64,000 nt of DNA from Telluria aromaticivorans (lineage in GTDB: Bacteria > Pseudomonadota > Gammaproteobacteria > Burkholderiales > Burkholderiaceae_D), in the NCBI RefSeq assembly GCF_013003915.1, contig NZ_JABAIV010000009.1:112743-176742 (forward strand), in the 5' to 3' direction. The notes under the pieces were generated by a model, which saw only the letters and a program-made list of their open reading frames with translations, was not told the DNA's origin and did no database searches. Positions 41,404 through 52,696 of this stretch are shown in pieces (the first letter of the stretch is position 1; the number at the start of each line of letters is the position of its first letter). The position numbers and the translations under genes are program-made.

Positions 41404-42339
41404 TCAGGTCTGCGCCCACTCCCGCGTCATCTGCCGCACGTACGACGGCGGCGCATCGCCCAGCGAATCGAACTCCACCATCTCGTAGGCATCCGGCTGC
41501 GCCAGCAGCTTGCGCAGCAGTTCGTTGTTGAGTGCATGACCCGACTTGTGCGCCGTGTAGCTGGCCAGCAGCGGATGGCCGACGATGTACAAATCGCCAA
41601 TCGCATCCAGGATCTTGTGGCGCACGAATTCGTCTTCGTAGCGCAGCCCGTCCGCATTCAGGATGCGGTACTCGTCCATCACGATCGCGTTTTCCAGCGA
41701 ACCGCCGCGCGCCAGGCCCAGGCCGCGCAGGGTTTCCACGTCCTGCATGAAGCCGAAGGTGCGCGCGCGCGCTACGTCGTGCACGTAGGAGACGTCGCCG
41801 AAATCGACCGAGGCGCGCTGCATGGTGCCGTCCACGGCCGGGTGGTTGAATTCGATGAAGAAGTCGAGCTTGAAGCCCTCGTACGGCGACAGGCGCGCCC
41901 ACTTTTCGCCGGCACCGGTGCCCTGGCGGATCTCGACCTCTTTCAGCACGCGGATGAATTTCTTGGGCGCGTCCTGCTCTTCCACGCCAGCCTGCTGCAG
42001 CAGGTAGACAAAGGAGGCGGCCGAGCCGTCCATGATCGGGATTTCTTCGGCGGTCACGTCGACCACCAGGTTGTCGATGCCCAGGCCGGCGCAGGCCGAC
42101 ATCAGGTGTTCGACGGTGGACACGCGCGCGCCGTCCTTGATCAGGACCGTGGCCATGCGGGTCTCGCCGACCACGTCGGCGGCGCTCGGGATGGAGACGA
42201 TCGGGTCGTAGTCGACGCGGCGGAAGGTGATGCCGGCGCCCGGCGCGGCCGGACGCAGGGTCAGCTCGACCTTGGTGCCCGAGTGCACGCCCACACCGGT
42301 AGTGCGGACGACCTGTTTGATGGTTCGTTGTTTCAGCAT
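41404..42339 (-). CDS. lpxC: UDP-3-O-acyl-N-acetylglucosamine deacetylase LpxC
   Basis: 311 residues with the zinc site and catalytic motifs ([45 protein letters not shown]). It catalyses the committed step of lipid A synthesis. Lies downstream of the ftsZ region genes, close to secA, the usual arrangement around the end of dcw. Confidence 0.97.
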   Translation of the reverse strand: MLKQRTIKQVVRTTGVGVHSGTKVELTLRPAAPGAGITFRRVDYDPIVSIPSAADVVGETRMATVLIKDGARVSTVEHLMSACAGLGIDNLVVDVTAEEIPIMDGSAASFVYLLQQAGVEEQDAPKKFIRVLKEVEIRQGTGAGEKWARLSPYEGFKLDFFIEFNHPAVDGTMQRASVDFGDVSYVHDVARARTFGFMQDVETLRGLGLARGGSLENAIVMDEYRILNADGLRYEDEFVRHKILDAIGDLYIVGHPLLASYTAHKSGHALNNELLRKLLAQPDAYEMVEFDSLGDAPPSYVRQMTREWAQT

Positions 42340-42390
42340 CCGGCGATTATAGCCCAGCGCTTTTTACGGCGCTGAGGGCCCTCGGCAGAG

Positions 42391-43272
42391 CTAGGGATGC
42401 TCGGCTTCGACGTGGTCTTTTTCGTGGCGCAGCAGATACAGGCCGCTGCCGATGATGATCGCCGCGCCAATCATGGTGTAGCCGTCGGGCAGGGTTTGCC
42501 ACAATAGCCAGTCCAGGCCCACGGCCCAGGCCAGCGCCGTGTATTCGAAGGGCGCAATGCTCGAGGCCTCGCCCTTGGCAAAGGCTTCGGTGATCGCCAG
42601 CTGGCCGATGAAGCCGGTGAACGACAGGGCCGCAAGCAGCGGCAGGTCGGCCATGCTCAAGGCCACCCAGCCCGGCGCGGCCAGCGCGCTGGCGCCGACC
42701 GCCACCATCACCATCAGCCAGAACACCATGTGCTCGTTGCGGTCGGTGCGCGCCAGGATGCCGACCGTGATCGCCGATACCGCATACATGGCGGCTGCGC
42801 CGAGGATCGCGAGCCCGCCGATGGTCAGGAAGCCGGCGCCGGTCGGGCGCAGCACCACCAGCACGCCGCCCAGGCCCACCACGATCGCGATCCAGCGCGC
42901 CGCGCCCACGCGCTCTTTCAGGAACCAGACCGACAGGGCGGTGATGAGGGCCGGCGAGACGAAGAAGATGGTGTAGGCCTCGGCCAGCGACAGGTTACGG
43001 ATGCCGAAGGCGAAGAAGGTCAGCATCGCGATGCCGAGCACCCCGCGCAGCAGGTGCAGCGGCCAGCGGACCTTGAAGATGTCGCGGTAGCCGACCCGCA
43101 CGCCGACATAGATCGCCACCAGCGGCAGCGAAGTGAGCGAGCGCAGCGCCGCGACCTGGATCGCCGGGTAGCGCGCGGTGAGCAGCTTCATCACCGTGTC
43201 CATCAGCGCGAACATGAACACGGCCAGTGCCATCGCGTAGATGCTGTACAGGTTACCGGCGGGTCGCTTCAC
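42391..43272 (-). CDS. EamA/DMT-family transporter
   Basis: 293 residues, ten hydrophobic helices in two EamA repeats (LTALSVWFLKERVG, FTGFIGQLAITEAFAKG). Substrate unknown. The GTG at 43272 was chosen, with AGGA upstream and 10 bases behind the GNAT gene; the open frame extends further but without conserved sequence. Confidence 0.83.
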   Translation of the reverse strand: MKRPAGNLYSIYAMALAVFMFALMDTVMKLLTARYPAIQVAALRSLTSLPLVAIYVGVRVGYRDIFKVRWPLHLLRGVLGIAMLTFFAFGIRNLSLAEAYTIFFVSPALITALSVWFLKERVGAARWIAIVVGLGGVLVVLRPTGAGFLTIGGLAILGAAAMYAVSAITVGILARTDRNEHMVFWLMVMVAVGASALAAPGWVALSMADLPLLAALSFTGFIGQLAITEAFAKGEASSIAPFEYTALAWAVGLDWLLWQTLPDGYTMIGAAIIIGSGLYLLRHEKDHVEAEHP

Positions 43273-43282
43273 GGGCGGTCCT

Positions 43283-43732
43283 TCACAAGGGTTTTTCCAT
43301 GAACAGGCTGAGCGGATCCGGCCCGTAGTCGCCGAAGGGTTCGCAGCGGACGAAGCCGAAGCGCTCGTACAGTCCAATCGCTTCCGGCTGGTGGATGCCG
43401 GTTTCCAGTTTCAAGGTGTTCACGCCGGACATCCGGGCAAAGGTCGCCAGCTGCTCCAGCAGCTTGCGCCCGGTGCCGCGGCCGCGGCGCGTTTCATCCA
43501 CCACCATGCGCTTGATCTCGCCGTAGCCCTCGCGCCGGACCAGCGCCGCGCAGCCGACCGCGGCGCCGTCGACGTCGCGCGCAACCAGGAACAGCACGTC
43601 GCCGGCCAGCAGCGAGGCGATGTCCATCAGGTGGTTCGATTCGGCCGGATACAGCGACGCGCAATACGCATCGAGCTTGTCCAGCATGGCCCGTACGTCT
43701 AGCTGGTCGGGGGTTTCGGCATTGATGATCAT
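43283..43732 (-). CDS. GNAT-family acetyltransferase
   Basis: 149 residues. The acetyl-CoA loop is RRGRGTGRKLLEQL, followed by the strand LKLETG; FVARD... residues precede it. Substrate not inferable. Cotranscribed with the DMT transporter, 10 bases apart. Confidence 0.83.
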   Translation of the reverse strand: MIINAETPDQLDVRAMLDKLDAYCASLYPAESNHLMDIASLLAGDVLFLVARDVDGAAVGCAALVRREGYGEIKRMVVDETRRGRGTGRKLLEQLATFARMSGVNTLKLETGIHQPEAIGLYERFGFVRCEPFGDYGPDPLSLFMEKPL

Positions 43733-43780
43733 GGGATGAAAAACGGCGCCGCGGCGCCGTTTGAAGTGGTGCAGGCTGGA

Positions 43781-44284
43781 TCAGCCCAGTTGTTCGAGCA
43801 TCTTCTCGGCGCCCGAAACTTCGAAACCGGCGGTTTCGACGTTCAGCCCTTTGACGACGCCGTCTTCGACCAGCATCGAGTAACGCTGCGAGCGGGTGCC
43901 CATGCCATGCTTCGAGAAGTCGGCGTCCAGGCCCAGTGCTTTCGAGAAGGCGGCGTTACCGTCTGCCATCATGCGCACGGTGCCGGTGGCCTTCTGGTCA
44001 CGGCCCCAGGCGCCCATCACGAAGGCGTCGTTGACCGAGATGCACCAGATTTCATCGACGCCCTTGGCCTTCAGTGCTTCCGCGTGCTGCACATAGCCCG
44101 GTACGTGCTGGGCCGAGCAGGTCGGGGTGTAGGCGCCCGGCAGGCCGAAGATGACGATCTTCTTGCCCGCGGCCAGGTCGCGCACCTGGAAGGTATTCGG
44201 GCCGAGCGCGCAGCCTGCGGTCTCAAGCTCGATGAATTCTGCAAGGGTGCCTTCCGGCAGGCGATCGCCGATCTGGATGGTCAT
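43781..44284 (-). CDS. Peroxiredoxin, Prx5-like
   Basis: 167 residues. The peroxidatic cysteine is in YTPTCSAQHVPGY, the motif of the Prx5/hybrid glutaredoxin-dependent class. Detoxifies hydrogen or organic peroxides. The ATG at 44284 starts the conserved MTIQIGDRLPEGTL region. Confidence 0.9.
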   Translation of the reverse strand: MTIQIGDRLPEGTLAEFIELETAGCALGPNTFQVRDLAAGKKIVIFGLPGAYTPTCSAQHVPGYVQHAEALKAKGVDEIWCISVNDAFVMGAWGRDQKATGTVRMMADGNAAFSKALGLDADFSKHGMGTRSQRYSMLVEDGVVKGLNVETAGFEVSGAEKMLEQLG

Positions 44285-44390
44285 GGGGTGTGCTCCTTCG
44301 TGTTTTGAGAATCTGGCAATTATCGCCGATGTGGGAAGAGCTTGCAGGGGAAGCATTCAGATACCATTGAATCGACCGTTATCTTAAAGA

Positions 44391-44420
44391 CCGTCATCCC
44401 GGCCTGCGCCGGGATGACGG
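44391..44420. repeat. REP-like palindrome
   Basis: Perfect 13-base arms CCGTCATCCCGGC and GCCGGGATGACGG around a CTGC loop, in the gap between the peroxiredoxin gene and ftsZ. Dispersed repeats of this type are frequent in proteobacteria. A degenerate copy is near 63540. Confidence 0.7.
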
Positions 44421-44481
44421 TCTCAAGGTTGCGGGTAACAGGAAGCGTCAAGGTGAGCGCAAAAAGTCCGCCACAAAAACA

Positions 44482-44507
44482 AAAAGGCCAGCTTTCGCTG
44501 GCCTTTT
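44482..44507 (-). terminator. ftsZ terminator
   Basis: AAAAGGCCAGC pairs with GCTGGCCTTTT around a TTTC loop, 24 bases past the ftsZ stop. It is a clean rho-independent terminator for the end of the dcw cluster. Confidence 0.85.
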
Positions 44508-44530
44508 CACTTCCCAACCGACTTTAAAAA

Positions 44531-45727
44531 TCAGTCAGCCTGCTTGCGCAGGAACGCCGGGATGTCGTAGGTCTCGACACCATTACGCTGCATGGCCTGC
44601 ACCTGCTCCGATGCCTGCTCGCGGCGCCACACGGCCGGCTGCTTCATGCCGCCCAGTGCGTCGCCGCTGGCCGAACCCATGGTCAGGCCGCCGGCGACCG
44701 CCGACGAACCGGCCATTACCGGGGCGTTGTAGGTGCCGGTGCGCAGGACCTGCTGCGGCTGGACCAGCTGCATCTTCTTGGTCTTGCCCAGGCCGGTCGC
44801 GACCACGGTCACGCGGATCTCGTCGCCCATCGAGTCGTCGTAGGCGATGCCCTGGGCGATCGACGCGTCCGGCGCGGCGAAGGCGCGCACGGCGGCCATG
44901 ACTTCCTTGATCTCTTTACCTTTCAGGCCACGGCTTGCGGTCACGTTGACCAGCACACCCTTGGCGCCCGACAGGTCGATACCGTCCAGCAGCGGCGACG
45001 CCACGGCCTGTTCGGCGGCGATGCGTGCGCGGTCGACGCCGGCGGCGGTCGCGGTGCCCATCATGGCCTTGCCCTGCTCGCTCATGATGGTCTTCACGTC
45101 ATTGAAGTCGACGTTGATGTGGCCCGGCACGTTGATGATCTCGGCGATACCGGCAACCGCGTTGTTCAGGACGTCGTCGGCGTGCTTCATCCACTCCAGC
45201 ATGCTTTCGTCTTCGTAGATGTCTTCCAGTTTTTCGTTCAGGATGACGATCAGGGAGTCGACGTGCTTGCTCAGTTCTTCCAGGCCGGCTTCCGCCACCT
45301 GCATGCACTTGTCGCCTTCGTAGGAGAACGGCTTGGAGACCACGGCAACGGTCAGCGCACCCATGCTCTTGGCCACTTCGGCAACGATCGGCGCAGCGCC
45401 GGTACCGGTGCCGCCGCCCATGCCGGCCGCGATGAAGACCATGTGCGCGCCGCGCAGTGCGTCTTCGATGCGCGAGCGGGTCTGCTCGGCGAGCTGGCGA
45501 CCGACTTCCGGACGCATGCCGGCGCCCAGGCCCGAATCGCCGATCTGGATGATGTTGTTCGCGCCCGACACTGCAAGTGCCTGCGCATCCGTGTTTGCGG
45601 CGATGAACTCGACACCGGACACACCCTTGTTGATCATGTGCTGAACCGCGTTGCCGCCGGCGCCGCCGACGCCGACAACTTTGATGACGGTTCCCAGTGC
45701 TGCGTTATCGACCATATCGAACTCCAT
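44531..45727 (-). CDS. ftsZ: Cell division protein FtsZ
   Basis: 398 residues. The tubulin signature GGGTGTGAAP is present, with GTP-binding GVGGAGGNAV at the start and the C-terminal binding peptide YDIPAFLRKQ, which recruits FtsA and ZapD-class partners. Forms the division ring. The ATG at 45727 yields the family N-terminus; the open frame extends 69 bases upstream without conservation. Last gene of the dcw cluster. Confidence 0.98.
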   Translation of the reverse strand: MEFDMVDNAALGTVIKVVGVGGAGGNAVQHMINKGVSGVEFIAANTDAQALAVSGANNIIQIGDSGLGAGMRPEVGRQLAEQTRSRIEDALRGAHMVFIAAGMGGGTGTGAAPIVAEVAKSMGALTVAVVSKPFSYEGDKCMQVAEAGLEELSKHVDSLIVILNEKLEDIYEDESMLEWMKHADDVLNNAVAGIAEIINVPGHINVDFNDVKTIMSEQGKAMMGTATAAGVDRARIAAEQAVASPLLDGIDLSGAKGVLVNVTASRGLKGKEIKEVMAAVRAFAAPDASIAQGIAYDDSMGDEIRVTVVATGLGKTKKMQLVQPQQVLRTGTYNAPVMAGSSAVAGGLTMGSASGDALGGMKQPAVWRREQASEQVQAMQRNGVETYDIPAFLRKQAD

Positions 45728-45896
45728 GATGTCACTCCCAATATTCAGTGCCGCTTCCGTTGCGGGGATTTGCCAGGCCCCTGACAGGCCCCGCAACCGG
45801 AAACAGCGATTGTATGTAAAAAATCTTAACCCGTGAACGTTTTGTTGCTGACGTACTGAAAAATTTCGCGCCTTGTTTCGTAACCCAGTTCGTATC

Positions 45897-47129
45897 TTAG
45901 AAATTCCCTGCGATCCATTCCTTCATGCGCTGCCAGACTGCCTTCACCGAACCATCCTGACGCGTGACGATATGACCGCGCAGGTATTGCTTCTTCGCTT
46001 CCAGCAGCAGGCCGAGCACCGTGGCGTAGCGGGGGCTGCGCACGACGTCGGCCAACTGGCCGCGGTAGTCCGGCGTGCCGAGGCGCGCCGGTTTGAGGAA
46101 AATGTCTTCGGCCATTTCGATCATGCCGGGCATGATCGAGCTGCCGCCGGTGAGCACGATGCCCGACGAGAGCACGCCCTCGTAGCCGGACTCGCGCACC
46201 ACCGTGTGCACCATCGCAAACAGTTCTTCGACGCGCGGCTCGATCACGGCCGCCAAGGCCTGGCGCGACAGCGCGCGCGGGCCGCGGTCGCCCAGTCCCG
46301 GCACCTCGAGCGTCTCGCCCGGGTCGGCCAGCACCTGCTTGGCCACGCCGTAGCGGATCTTGATGTCCTCGGCCTCGCCGGTCGGCGTGCGCAGGGCCAT
46401 CGCGATGTCGCTGGTGATCTGGTCGCCGGCAATCGGCAGCACCGCGGTGTGGCGGATCGCGCCGTCGGAGAACACGGCGATGTCGGTAGTGCCGCCGCCG
46501 ATGTCGATCAGGACCACGCCCAGTTCCTTTTCGTCGACCGTCAGCACCGAATCGGCCGAGGCCATCGGCTGCAGGATCAGGTCCGACACCTCGAGTCCAC
46601 AACGGCGGACGCACTTTACTATGTTCTGCACTGCGGACACCGCACCGGTGACGATGTGCACGCGCACTTCCAGGCGGATGCCGCTCATGCCGATCGGCTC
46701 GCGCACGTCTTCCTGGTTATCGACGATGAATTCCTGCGGCACCGTGTGCAGCAATTGCTGGTCGGTCGGGATGTTCACCGCCTTGGCGGTCTCGATCACG
46801 CGCGCCACGTCGGTGGCGGTGACTTCCTTGTCCTTGATCGCAACCATGCCGCTCGAATTGAACGAACGGATATGGCTGCCGGCGATGCCAGCATAGACAT
46901 TGCGGATCTTGCAGTCGGCCATCAGCTCCGCTTCTTCGAGCGCGCGCTGGATCGACTCGACGGTGGCCTCGATGTTGACGACCACGCCTTTCTTCAATCC
47001 TTTCGACTCGTGCTGACCGAGGCCGATCACCTCGTGGCGTCCATCGGACATCACTTCGGCCACGACCGCCACCACCTTCGAGGTGCCGATGTCGAGGCCG
47101 ACGATCAGGTTCTTCGCGTCTTTTGTCAT
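45897..47129 (-). CDS. ftsA: Cell division protein FtsA
   Basis: 410 residues, actin-like fold with phosphate-binding motif IVGLDIGTSKVVAVVAEV and the SHS2 insertion domain. The C-terminal amphipathic helix (AVWQRMKEWIAGNF) anchors it to the membrane. 13 bases after ftsQ. Confidence 0.97.
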   Translation of the reverse strand: MTKDAKNLIVGLDIGTSKVVAVVAEVMSDGRHEVIGLGQHESKGLKKGVVVNIEATVESIQRALEEAELMADCKIRNVYAGIAGSHIRSFNSSGMVAIKDKEVTATDVARVIETAKAVNIPTDQQLLHTVPQEFIVDNQEDVREPIGMSGIRLEVRVHIVTGAVSAVQNIVKCVRRCGLEVSDLILQPMASADSVLTVDEKELGVVLIDIGGGTTDIAVFSDGAIRHTAVLPIAGDQITSDIAMALRTPTGEAEDIKIRYGVAKQVLADPGETLEVPGLGDRGPRALSRQALAAVIEPRVEELFAMVHTVVRESGYEGVLSSGIVLTGGSSIMPGMIEMAEDIFLKPARLGTPDYRGQLADVVRSPRYATVLGLLLEAKKQYLRGHIVTRQDGSVKAVWQRMKEWIAGNF

Positions 47130-47142
47130 TGCTGTTGCCTGC

Positions 47143-47967
47143 TTATGTTTGCTTGGTTGTCTTGTTGATCGGAGTTGTTTTTTTCTTTACAGCCTTGACC
47201 GGCTTGGTGGCGTCGAGCGGCACGCTCAAGGCCGCCGACGACAGCGCCAGTCCGTTCTGGTAGCGCATGTCGATCGTGTCGATCCGGCCTTCCTGCAGCC
47301 GCGCGACCAGCTGCGGGTAGACGCCGACCAGGCGCTGCACGCGCTTCTTCAGCGTGTCGCGGTCCTGTTCGCGGCCGAGCGCCACGCTCATGCCGTTATC
47401 CAGTTTTACGGTCCAGGCATAGCGATCCGACAGCGTCAGCTGCAGCGGCGCCAGCTGTACCGGCGCGAACAGCGAACGCAGCTCGGTAAAGCGGGCCAGC
47501 ACTTCCTTCTCGGTCCCCAGCGGGCCTTCGAAGGCCGGCAGCGGATGGTCGTCGTCGGCTTCGGCCAGGTTGGCGGTAAACACGTCGCCCTTGACCGACA
47601 GCAGGCGGCCATCCTCGCCCCAGGTGCCGAGCGCCTCATGCTCTTCGACTTCGACGACCAGCTGGTTCGGCCATTCGCGGCGCACCGTGGCGCGCCGCAC
47701 CCATGGCACGGTTTCAAACGTTCCGCGCACCTGTTCCAGGTCGGTTGTAAAGAAGTTGCCGCGAATTTTGCCGATGACGCCATTGCGTACCGTGAGTTCG
47801 TTCACGTGGCGCAGGTCGATCCCGTACATGCTTTCCACCGTCACCGCGCGCAGCGAGAACATGGGGCGCTGCGACAGCCACCATACGCCGGACGCCAGGC
47901 CGGCGAGCACCGTCAGCGCCACCAGGGAGCTGGCGGTTGCGTTCAGGGCGCGGACGTCATGCCACAT
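47143..47967 (-). CDS. ftsQ: Cell division protein FtsQ
   Basis: 274 residues: cytoplasmic start, one membrane helix (about 15-35), a periplasmic POTRA domain (about 45-115, beginning MFSLRAVTVESM) and a beta domain. Links early and late divisome proteins. Confidence 0.95.
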   Translation of the reverse strand: MWHDVRALNATASSLVALTVLAGLASGVWWLSQRPMFSLRAVTVESMYGIDLRHVNELTVRNGVIGKIRGNFFTTDLEQVRGTFETVPWVRRATVRREWPNQLVVEVEEHEALGTWGEDGRLLSVKGDVFTANLAEADDDHPLPAFEGPLGTEKEVLARFTELRSLFAPVQLAPLQLTLSDRYAWTVKLDNGMSVALGREQDRDTLKKRVQRLVGVYPQLVARLQEGRIDTIDMRYQNGLALSSAALSVPLDATKPVKAVKKKTTPINKTTKQT

Positions 47968-47973
47968 CGGCGT

Positions 47974-48981
47974 TTAACCTTTCGCCTTCGGCATCGGCAT
48001 CTTCAGGCGGCTCGACGCCAGGATCTCGATGCACAGGTCTTCGTAGCTGATGCCCACCGCACGCGCGGCCATCGGCACCAGCGAGTGCGAGGTCATGCCC
48101 GGCGAGGTGTTCACCTCGAGCAGGAAAGGACGCATATCGCTTTCGCGCACCAGCACGTCGACCCGGCCCCAGCCTTCGCAGCCGAGCGCGCGGTAGGCGT
48201 TCACGGCATGGCGCTGGATTTCCTCGGTCAGGACGGCATCGAGCGGCGCCGGGCAGTGGTATTGGGTGGTGTCGGTGAAATACTTGTTCTGGTAGTCGTA
48301 ATTGCCTTCCGGGGCCACGATCTCGACGATCGGCAGCGCACGCGCCGTGGCGCCCTGCCCCAGCACGGCCACGGTGAACTCGCGGCCGGTCACGAATTCC
48401 TCGGCCAGCACGACTTCGTCGAAACCTGCGGCGAGTTCTACGGCCGCCTTCAGTTCCTCCGCCACGTTCACCTTGGTGATGCCGATGGTGGAGCCTTCGA
48501 GCGGCGGCTTGACGATCAGCGGCAGGCCAAGTGCGACCAGGACTTCGTCGAGGTCGGTGTTCTTGTCGATCGACACGTAGTCAGGCGTCGGGATCTCGTC
48601 GATCTTCCAGATCTTCTTGGTGGTGATCTTGTCCATGCCGACGCTCGATGCCATCACGCCGCTGCCGGTATACGGGATGCCGAGCTGCTCGAGGGCGCCC
48701 TGCAGGCTGCCGTCTTCGCCGTAGCGGCCGTGCAGCGCGATGAAGACGCGGTCAAAACGCTGTTCTGCCAGTTCGGCCAGGCTCTGGGTGCCCGGATCAA
48801 AGGCATGGGCATCGATGCCGCGGCTTTGCAGCGCGGCCAGCACGCCGGTGCCGGACATGATCGACACGTCGCGCTCGGCGGAGCGGCCGCCGAACAATAC
48901 GCCGACCTTGCCGAAGGCGGACGGGTCGAAACTGGTAGGTGCGTTCACGGCAGGAGTGTTCACGTGATTAAGCCTTTGCAT
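47974..48981 (-). CDS. ddl: D-alanine--D-alanine ligase
   Basis: 335 residues, ATP-grasp enzyme making the D-Ala-D-Ala dipeptide. Visible motifs include [30 protein letters not shown] and [15 protein letters not shown]. The ATG at 48981 overlaps murC by 14 bases; a GTG at 48963, just past the murC stop, is an alternative. Confidence 0.95.
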   Translation of the reverse strand: MQRLNHVNTPAVNAPTSFDPSAFGKVGVLFGGRSAERDVSIMSGTGVLAALQSRGIDAHAFDPGTQSLAELAEQRFDRVFIALHGRYGEDGSLQGALEQLGIPYTGSGVMASSVGMDKITTKKIWKIDEIPTPDYVSIDKNTDLDEVLVALGLPLIVKPPLEGSTIGITKVNVAEELKAAVELAAGFDEVVLAEEFVTGREFTVAVLGQGATARALPIVEIVAPEGNYDYQNKYFTDTTQYHCPAPLDAVLTEEIQRHAVNAYRALGCEGWGRVDVLVRESDMRPFLLEVNTSPGMTSHSLVPMAARAVGISYEDLCIEILASSRLKMPMPKAKG

Positions 48982-50356
48982 TGGTCAGTTGGTGGGGAAT
49001 GCCGCTGATCGAGCCGGCGCCCATCGTGAGGACGACGTCGCCGTCGCGCGCCGCATTCAGGATCGCGGCCGGCATGTCGGCGATCGTCTCCACGAAAATT
49101 GGCTCTAGCTTGCCGCTCGTACGCAGCGCGCGCGCCAGGGCGCGGCCGTCGGCAGCCACGATCGGCGCTTCGCCGGCCGGGTAGACGTCGGCCAGCAGCA
49201 GTACGTCGGGGGTGGCCAGCACTTTCACGAAATCTTCGAATAAATCGCGCGTGCGGCTGTAGCGGTGCGGCTGGAAGGCCAGCACCAGGCGGCGGCCCGG
49301 ATAGGCGGCGCGCGCGGCGGCCAGGGTCACCTCGGTTTCCACCGGGTGGTGGCCGAAGTCGTCAACGAGGGTGAAGCTGCCGCCGCTCGGCAGGGCCACC
49401 TCGCCGTAGCGGGTGAAGCGGCGGCCGACGCCGCGGAATTCCAGCAGGCCCTGGGCGGTGGCCTCGTCGCTGATGCCGATCTCGCGGGCGATGGCGATCG
49501 CCGAGCAGGCGTTCAGCACGTTGTGCATGCCCGGCTGGTTCAGCACGAACTTGGTGTCGGGATAGCCGCGCTGGCGCACGGTGAAGTGCATGTGCACGCC
49601 ATCGGCATAGGCGTCGAGAGCGCGCACTTCGGCTTCTTCCGAGAAGCCATAGGTCGTCACCGGCTTGGTCACCTGCGGCAGGATCGAGCGCACGTGCTGG
49701 TCGTCGATACACATCATCACGCGGCCGTAGAACGGCAGGCGGTGGGTGAAGTGGACGAAGGCGGCCTTGAGCTTTTCGAAATCGTGCTCGTAGGTCTCCA
49801 TGTGGTCGGCGTCGATGTTGGTGATCACCTCGATCATCGGCGACAGGTTCAGGAAGGAGGCATCCGACTCGTCGGCCTCGGCCACGATGTAGTCGCCCTG
49901 CCCCAGCTTGGCGTTGGCGCCGGCGGCCGTCAGTTTCCCGCCAATGACGAAAGTCGGGTCCATGCCGCCCTCGGCCAGCACCGAGGCCACCAGGCTGGTG
50001 GTGGTGGTCTTGCCGTGGGTGCCGGCAATGGCGATGCCGCGCTTCAGGCGCATCAGTTCGCCGAGCATGATCGCGCGCGGCACCAGCGGAATCTTGGCGG
50101 CGCGGGCGGCCACGACTTCCGGGTTGGACTCATTGACGGCGGTCGAGGTCACGACCACGTCGGCGCCGATCACGTGTTCGGCTGAGTGGCCAGTGTAGAC
50201 GCGCGCGCCGAGGTCGGCCAGGCGCTGGCTGGCGGCATTGCTCGACAGGTCGGAGCCCGACACGTTATAGCCGAGGTTGACCAGCACTTCGGCGATGCCG
50301 CTCATGCCGCTGCCGCCGATACCGACGAAATGGATATTCTTGATCTTATGCTTCAT
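48968..50356 (-). CDS. murC: UDP-N-acetylmuramate--L-alanine ligase MurC
   Basis: 462 residues. N-terminal UDP-binding segment [16 protein letters not shown] and P-loop [12 protein letters not shown]. Adds L-alanine to UDP-MurNAc, the first stem residue. Confidence 0.97.
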   Translation of the reverse strand: MKHKIKNIHFVGIGGSGMSGIAEVLVNLGYNVSGSDLSSNAASQRLADLGARVYTGHSAEHVIGADVVVTSTAVNESNPEVVAARAAKIPLVPRAIMLGELMRLKRGIAIAGTHGKTTTTSLVASVLAEGGMDPTFVIGGKLTAAGANAKLGQGDYIVAEADESDASFLNLSPMIEVITNIDADHMETYEHDFEKLKAAFVHFTHRLPFYGRVMMCIDDQHVRSILPQVTKPVTTYGFSEEAEVRALDAYADGVHMHFTVRQRGYPDTKFVLNQPGMHNVLNACSAIAIAREIGISDEATAQGLLEFRGVGRRFTRYGEVALPSGGSFTLVDDFGHHPVETEVTLAAARAAYPGRRLVLAFQPHRYSRTRDLFEDFVKVLATPDVLLLADVYPAGEAPIVAADGRALARALRTSGKLEPIFVETIADMPAAILNAARDGDVVLTMGAGSISGIPHQLTNAKA

Positions 50357-50363
50357 GTTCCGT

Positions 50364-51482
50364 TCAGTTCCCCAGGCCAGCTAACTTATTTGCCAAATTT
50401 TCAAGTTCGCGCGCGATCGCTTCGTTGGCGTCGCGCTTGCCCACCTTCGCCGCCGCCTGCGCCATGGCCAGGCAGTCGTCGCGCGTGGTTTTTTGCAGCA
50501 GGCTTGCCAGCCCCTGCGGATTCAGTTCGCCCTGCGGCAGGTAGACGGCCGCCTTCTGCCCCGCCATCCAGACCGCGTTGTCGCGCTGGTGACTGGTGGT
50601 GCTGGCCACGAAGGGCACCAGCACACTGGCCACGCCGGCCGCCGTCAGTTCCGACACGGTGATCGCGCCGGCGCGGCAGATGACGAGGTCGGCCTCGGCA
50701 TAGGCGGCTGCCATGTCGTCGATGAAGTCGACGACTTTCGCTTCTACGCCGGCCTGCGCATACGCCGCGCGCAGCGCGTCGATATTCTTCTTGCCCGACT
50801 GGTGGGTCACTATCGGGCGAACTGAGGGCCGCACGGCCGGGTCGATCAGGCCCAGCGCCGCCGGCACGCTGTCGTTCAATACTTTGGCGCCCAGGCTGCC
50901 GCCGACCACCAGGATGCGCAGCGGGCCGCTGCGGCCGGCGAAGCGCACCGCGGACGCCGGCAGGTCGAGGATCTGCTGGCGCACCGGGTTGCCGGTGACA
51001 ATCGCCTTGCTTGCCGCCTTGCCGAAATCTGCCGGGAAGCCGAACAGCACGCGCTGGGCGATTGGGGCCAGTGTCTTGTTCGACAGCAGCAGCGCCGCAT
51101 CGGCGTTCACCAGCGCCAGCGGCACGCCGCGCGCACGCGCCATCATCCCGCCCGGCACCGTTACATAGCCGCCCATGCCCAGCACCACGTCGGGTGCGCG
51201 CTGGGCAACGATGCGGCGGCAGGCCAGGAATGCGGCCGCCATCTTGAAGACGCCCTTGACCGTGTGGGCAAGGCCCTTGCCGCGCAGGCCGGCGAAGTCG
51301 ATGGTGTCCATCGGGATGCCGGCTTTCGGCACCAGGTCGGTCTCCATGCCATGCGCGGTGCCCAGCCACGACACTTCCCAGCCACGCGCGCGCATGGTCT
51401 GCGCAATCGCGATACCGGGGAAGATGTGGCCGCCAGTGCCGGCTGCCATGATCATCAGGCGCTTCGGTCTAAGCTGCGTCAT
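50364..51482 (-). CDS. murG: Lipid II synthase MurG (GlcNAc transferase)
   Basis: 372 residues. N-terminal GGTGGH-type motif ([15 protein letters not shown]), membrane-association region and C-terminal [12 protein letters not shown]. Makes lipid II from lipid I at the inner face of the membrane. Overlaps ftsW by 4 bases. Confidence 0.97.
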   Translation of the reverse strand: MTQLRPKRLMIMAAGTGGHIFPGIAIAQTMRARGWEVSWLGTAHGMETDLVPKAGIPMDTIDFAGLRGKGLAHTVKGVFKMAAAFLACRRIVAQRAPDVVLGMGGYVTVPGGMMARARGVPLALVNADAALLLSNKTLAPIAQRVLFGFPADFGKAASKAIVTGNPVRQQILDLPASAVRFAGRSGPLRILVVGGSLGAKVLNDSVPAALGLIDPAVRPSVRPIVTHQSGKKNIDALRAAYAQAGVEAKVVDFIDDMAAAYAEADLVICRAGAITVSELTAAGVASVLVPFVASTTSHQRDNAVWMAGQKAAVYLPQGELNPQGLASLLQKTTRDDCLAMAQAAAKVGKRDANEAIARELENLANKLAGLGN

Positions 51483-52696
51483 GTGCGGCCTCCGCGCATG
51501 CGCACCCGGTTCTCGTAATCGATGCGCAGCAGGATCGCCAGCCCAACGCAGTTGAACAGCACGCCGGATCCGCCAAAGCTCATCAAGGGCAGGGTCAGGC
51601 CCTTGGTCGGCAGCAGGCCCAGGTTCACACCCATGTTGATGAAGGTCTGCACACCAATCCAGATACCGATCCCTTTCGCAGCCAGGCCGGCGAAGGTCTG
51701 GTCCAGGGCGATCGCCTGGCGGCCGATGTCGAAAGCGCGTTTCACCAGCCAGTAGAACATCGCAATCACCACCAGTACGCCGGCCAGGCCGAGTTCCTCG
51801 CCGATCACGGCCATGATGAAGTCGGTATGCGCTTCCGGCAGGTAGAACAGCTTCTCGACGCTGCCGCCCAGACCAACGCCGAAGAACTCGCCGCGCCCGA
51901 AGGCGATCAGGGAGTGGGTCAGCTGGTAGGCCTTGTCCAGTGCATTGCCCTCTTCCCACGGGTCGAGGTAAGCGAACATGCGCGCGCGGCGGAACGGCGA
52001 CAGCGCGATGATGGCAGTGAAGATCACCACCAGCAGCGCGCCGATGCCGCCGAACCAGACGATGTTGATCCCGCCCAGGAACAGGATTCCCATGGCGATG
52101 CAGACGATCACGCCAAAGGCGCCCAGGTCCGGCTCCATCAGCAGCAGGCCGCCGACCAGGCCGATCGCCACCATCATCGGAAGGAAGCCCTTGGTCAGCT
52201 TGTGCATGTATTCCTGCTTCCTCACCGTGAAGTCGGCCGCGTACAGGACCACGGCGATCTTCATGATCTCGGACGGCTGCAAATTCATGATCTTGAGCGG
52301 CAGCCAGCGGCGCGCGCCGTTGACCGTCACGCCGATGCCCGGAATCAGCACCAGGGCCAGCAGGAACAGGGTCCCGATGAACATCATAGGGGCATACCTT
52401 TGCCAGACCGCGATCGGCACCTGGAAGGCGACGGCGGCGGCGGCCATCGAGACGATGATGTACATCGACTGGCGGTACAGGAAGTATTCGTTCTTGTCGC
52501 CGAGGTAGGCGAACTTCGGCGAATCCGGCAGCGCGATCGAGGCCGAATACACCATCACCAGCCCGAACAGCATCAGCAGCACGGTGACCCAGACCAGCGG
52601 CTGGTCGTAGTCCATCATCTTCGATGGACGGCTGCGCGCGGCGATGGAAGCATCGCTGGCGGAACCGGAAAACTTGAACGGGATCTGGAAGGGCAT
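51479..52696 (-). CDS. ftsW: Lipid II polymerase/flippase-family protein FtsW
   Basis: 405 residues, ten membrane helices with SEDS motifs ([33 protein letters not shown]). Septal glycosyltransferase partner of FtsI. The ATG at 52696 overlaps the murD stop (TGATG). Confidence 0.97.
   Translation of the reverse strand: MPFQIPFKFSGSASDASIAARSRPSKMMDYDQPLVWVTVLLMLFGLVMVYSASIALPDSPKFAYLGDKNEYFLYRQSMYIIVSMAAAAVAFQVPIAVWQRYAPMMFIGTLFLLALVLIPGIGVTVNGARRWLPLKIMNLQPSEIMKIAVVLYAADFTVRKQEYMHKLTKGFLPMMVAIGLVGGLLLMEPDLGAFGVIVCIAMGILFLGGINIVWFGGIGALLVVIFTAIIALSPFRRARMFAYLDPWEEGNALDKAYQLTHSLIAFGRGEFFGVGLGGSVEKLFYLPEAHTDFIMAVIGEELGLAGVLVVIAMFYWLVKRAFDIGRQAIALDQTFAGLAAKGIGIWIGVQTFINMGVNLGLLPTKGLTLPLMSFGGSGVLFNCVGLAILLRIDYENRVRMRGGRT

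Noticed and set aside
47083..49008. A long open frame of more than 600 codons on the plus strand opposite ftsQ and ddl
   Set aside because: It is antisense to well-supported genes, rich in Gly, Ala, Arg and His runs typical of GC-rich shadow frames, and has no recognisable domain or ribosome site.
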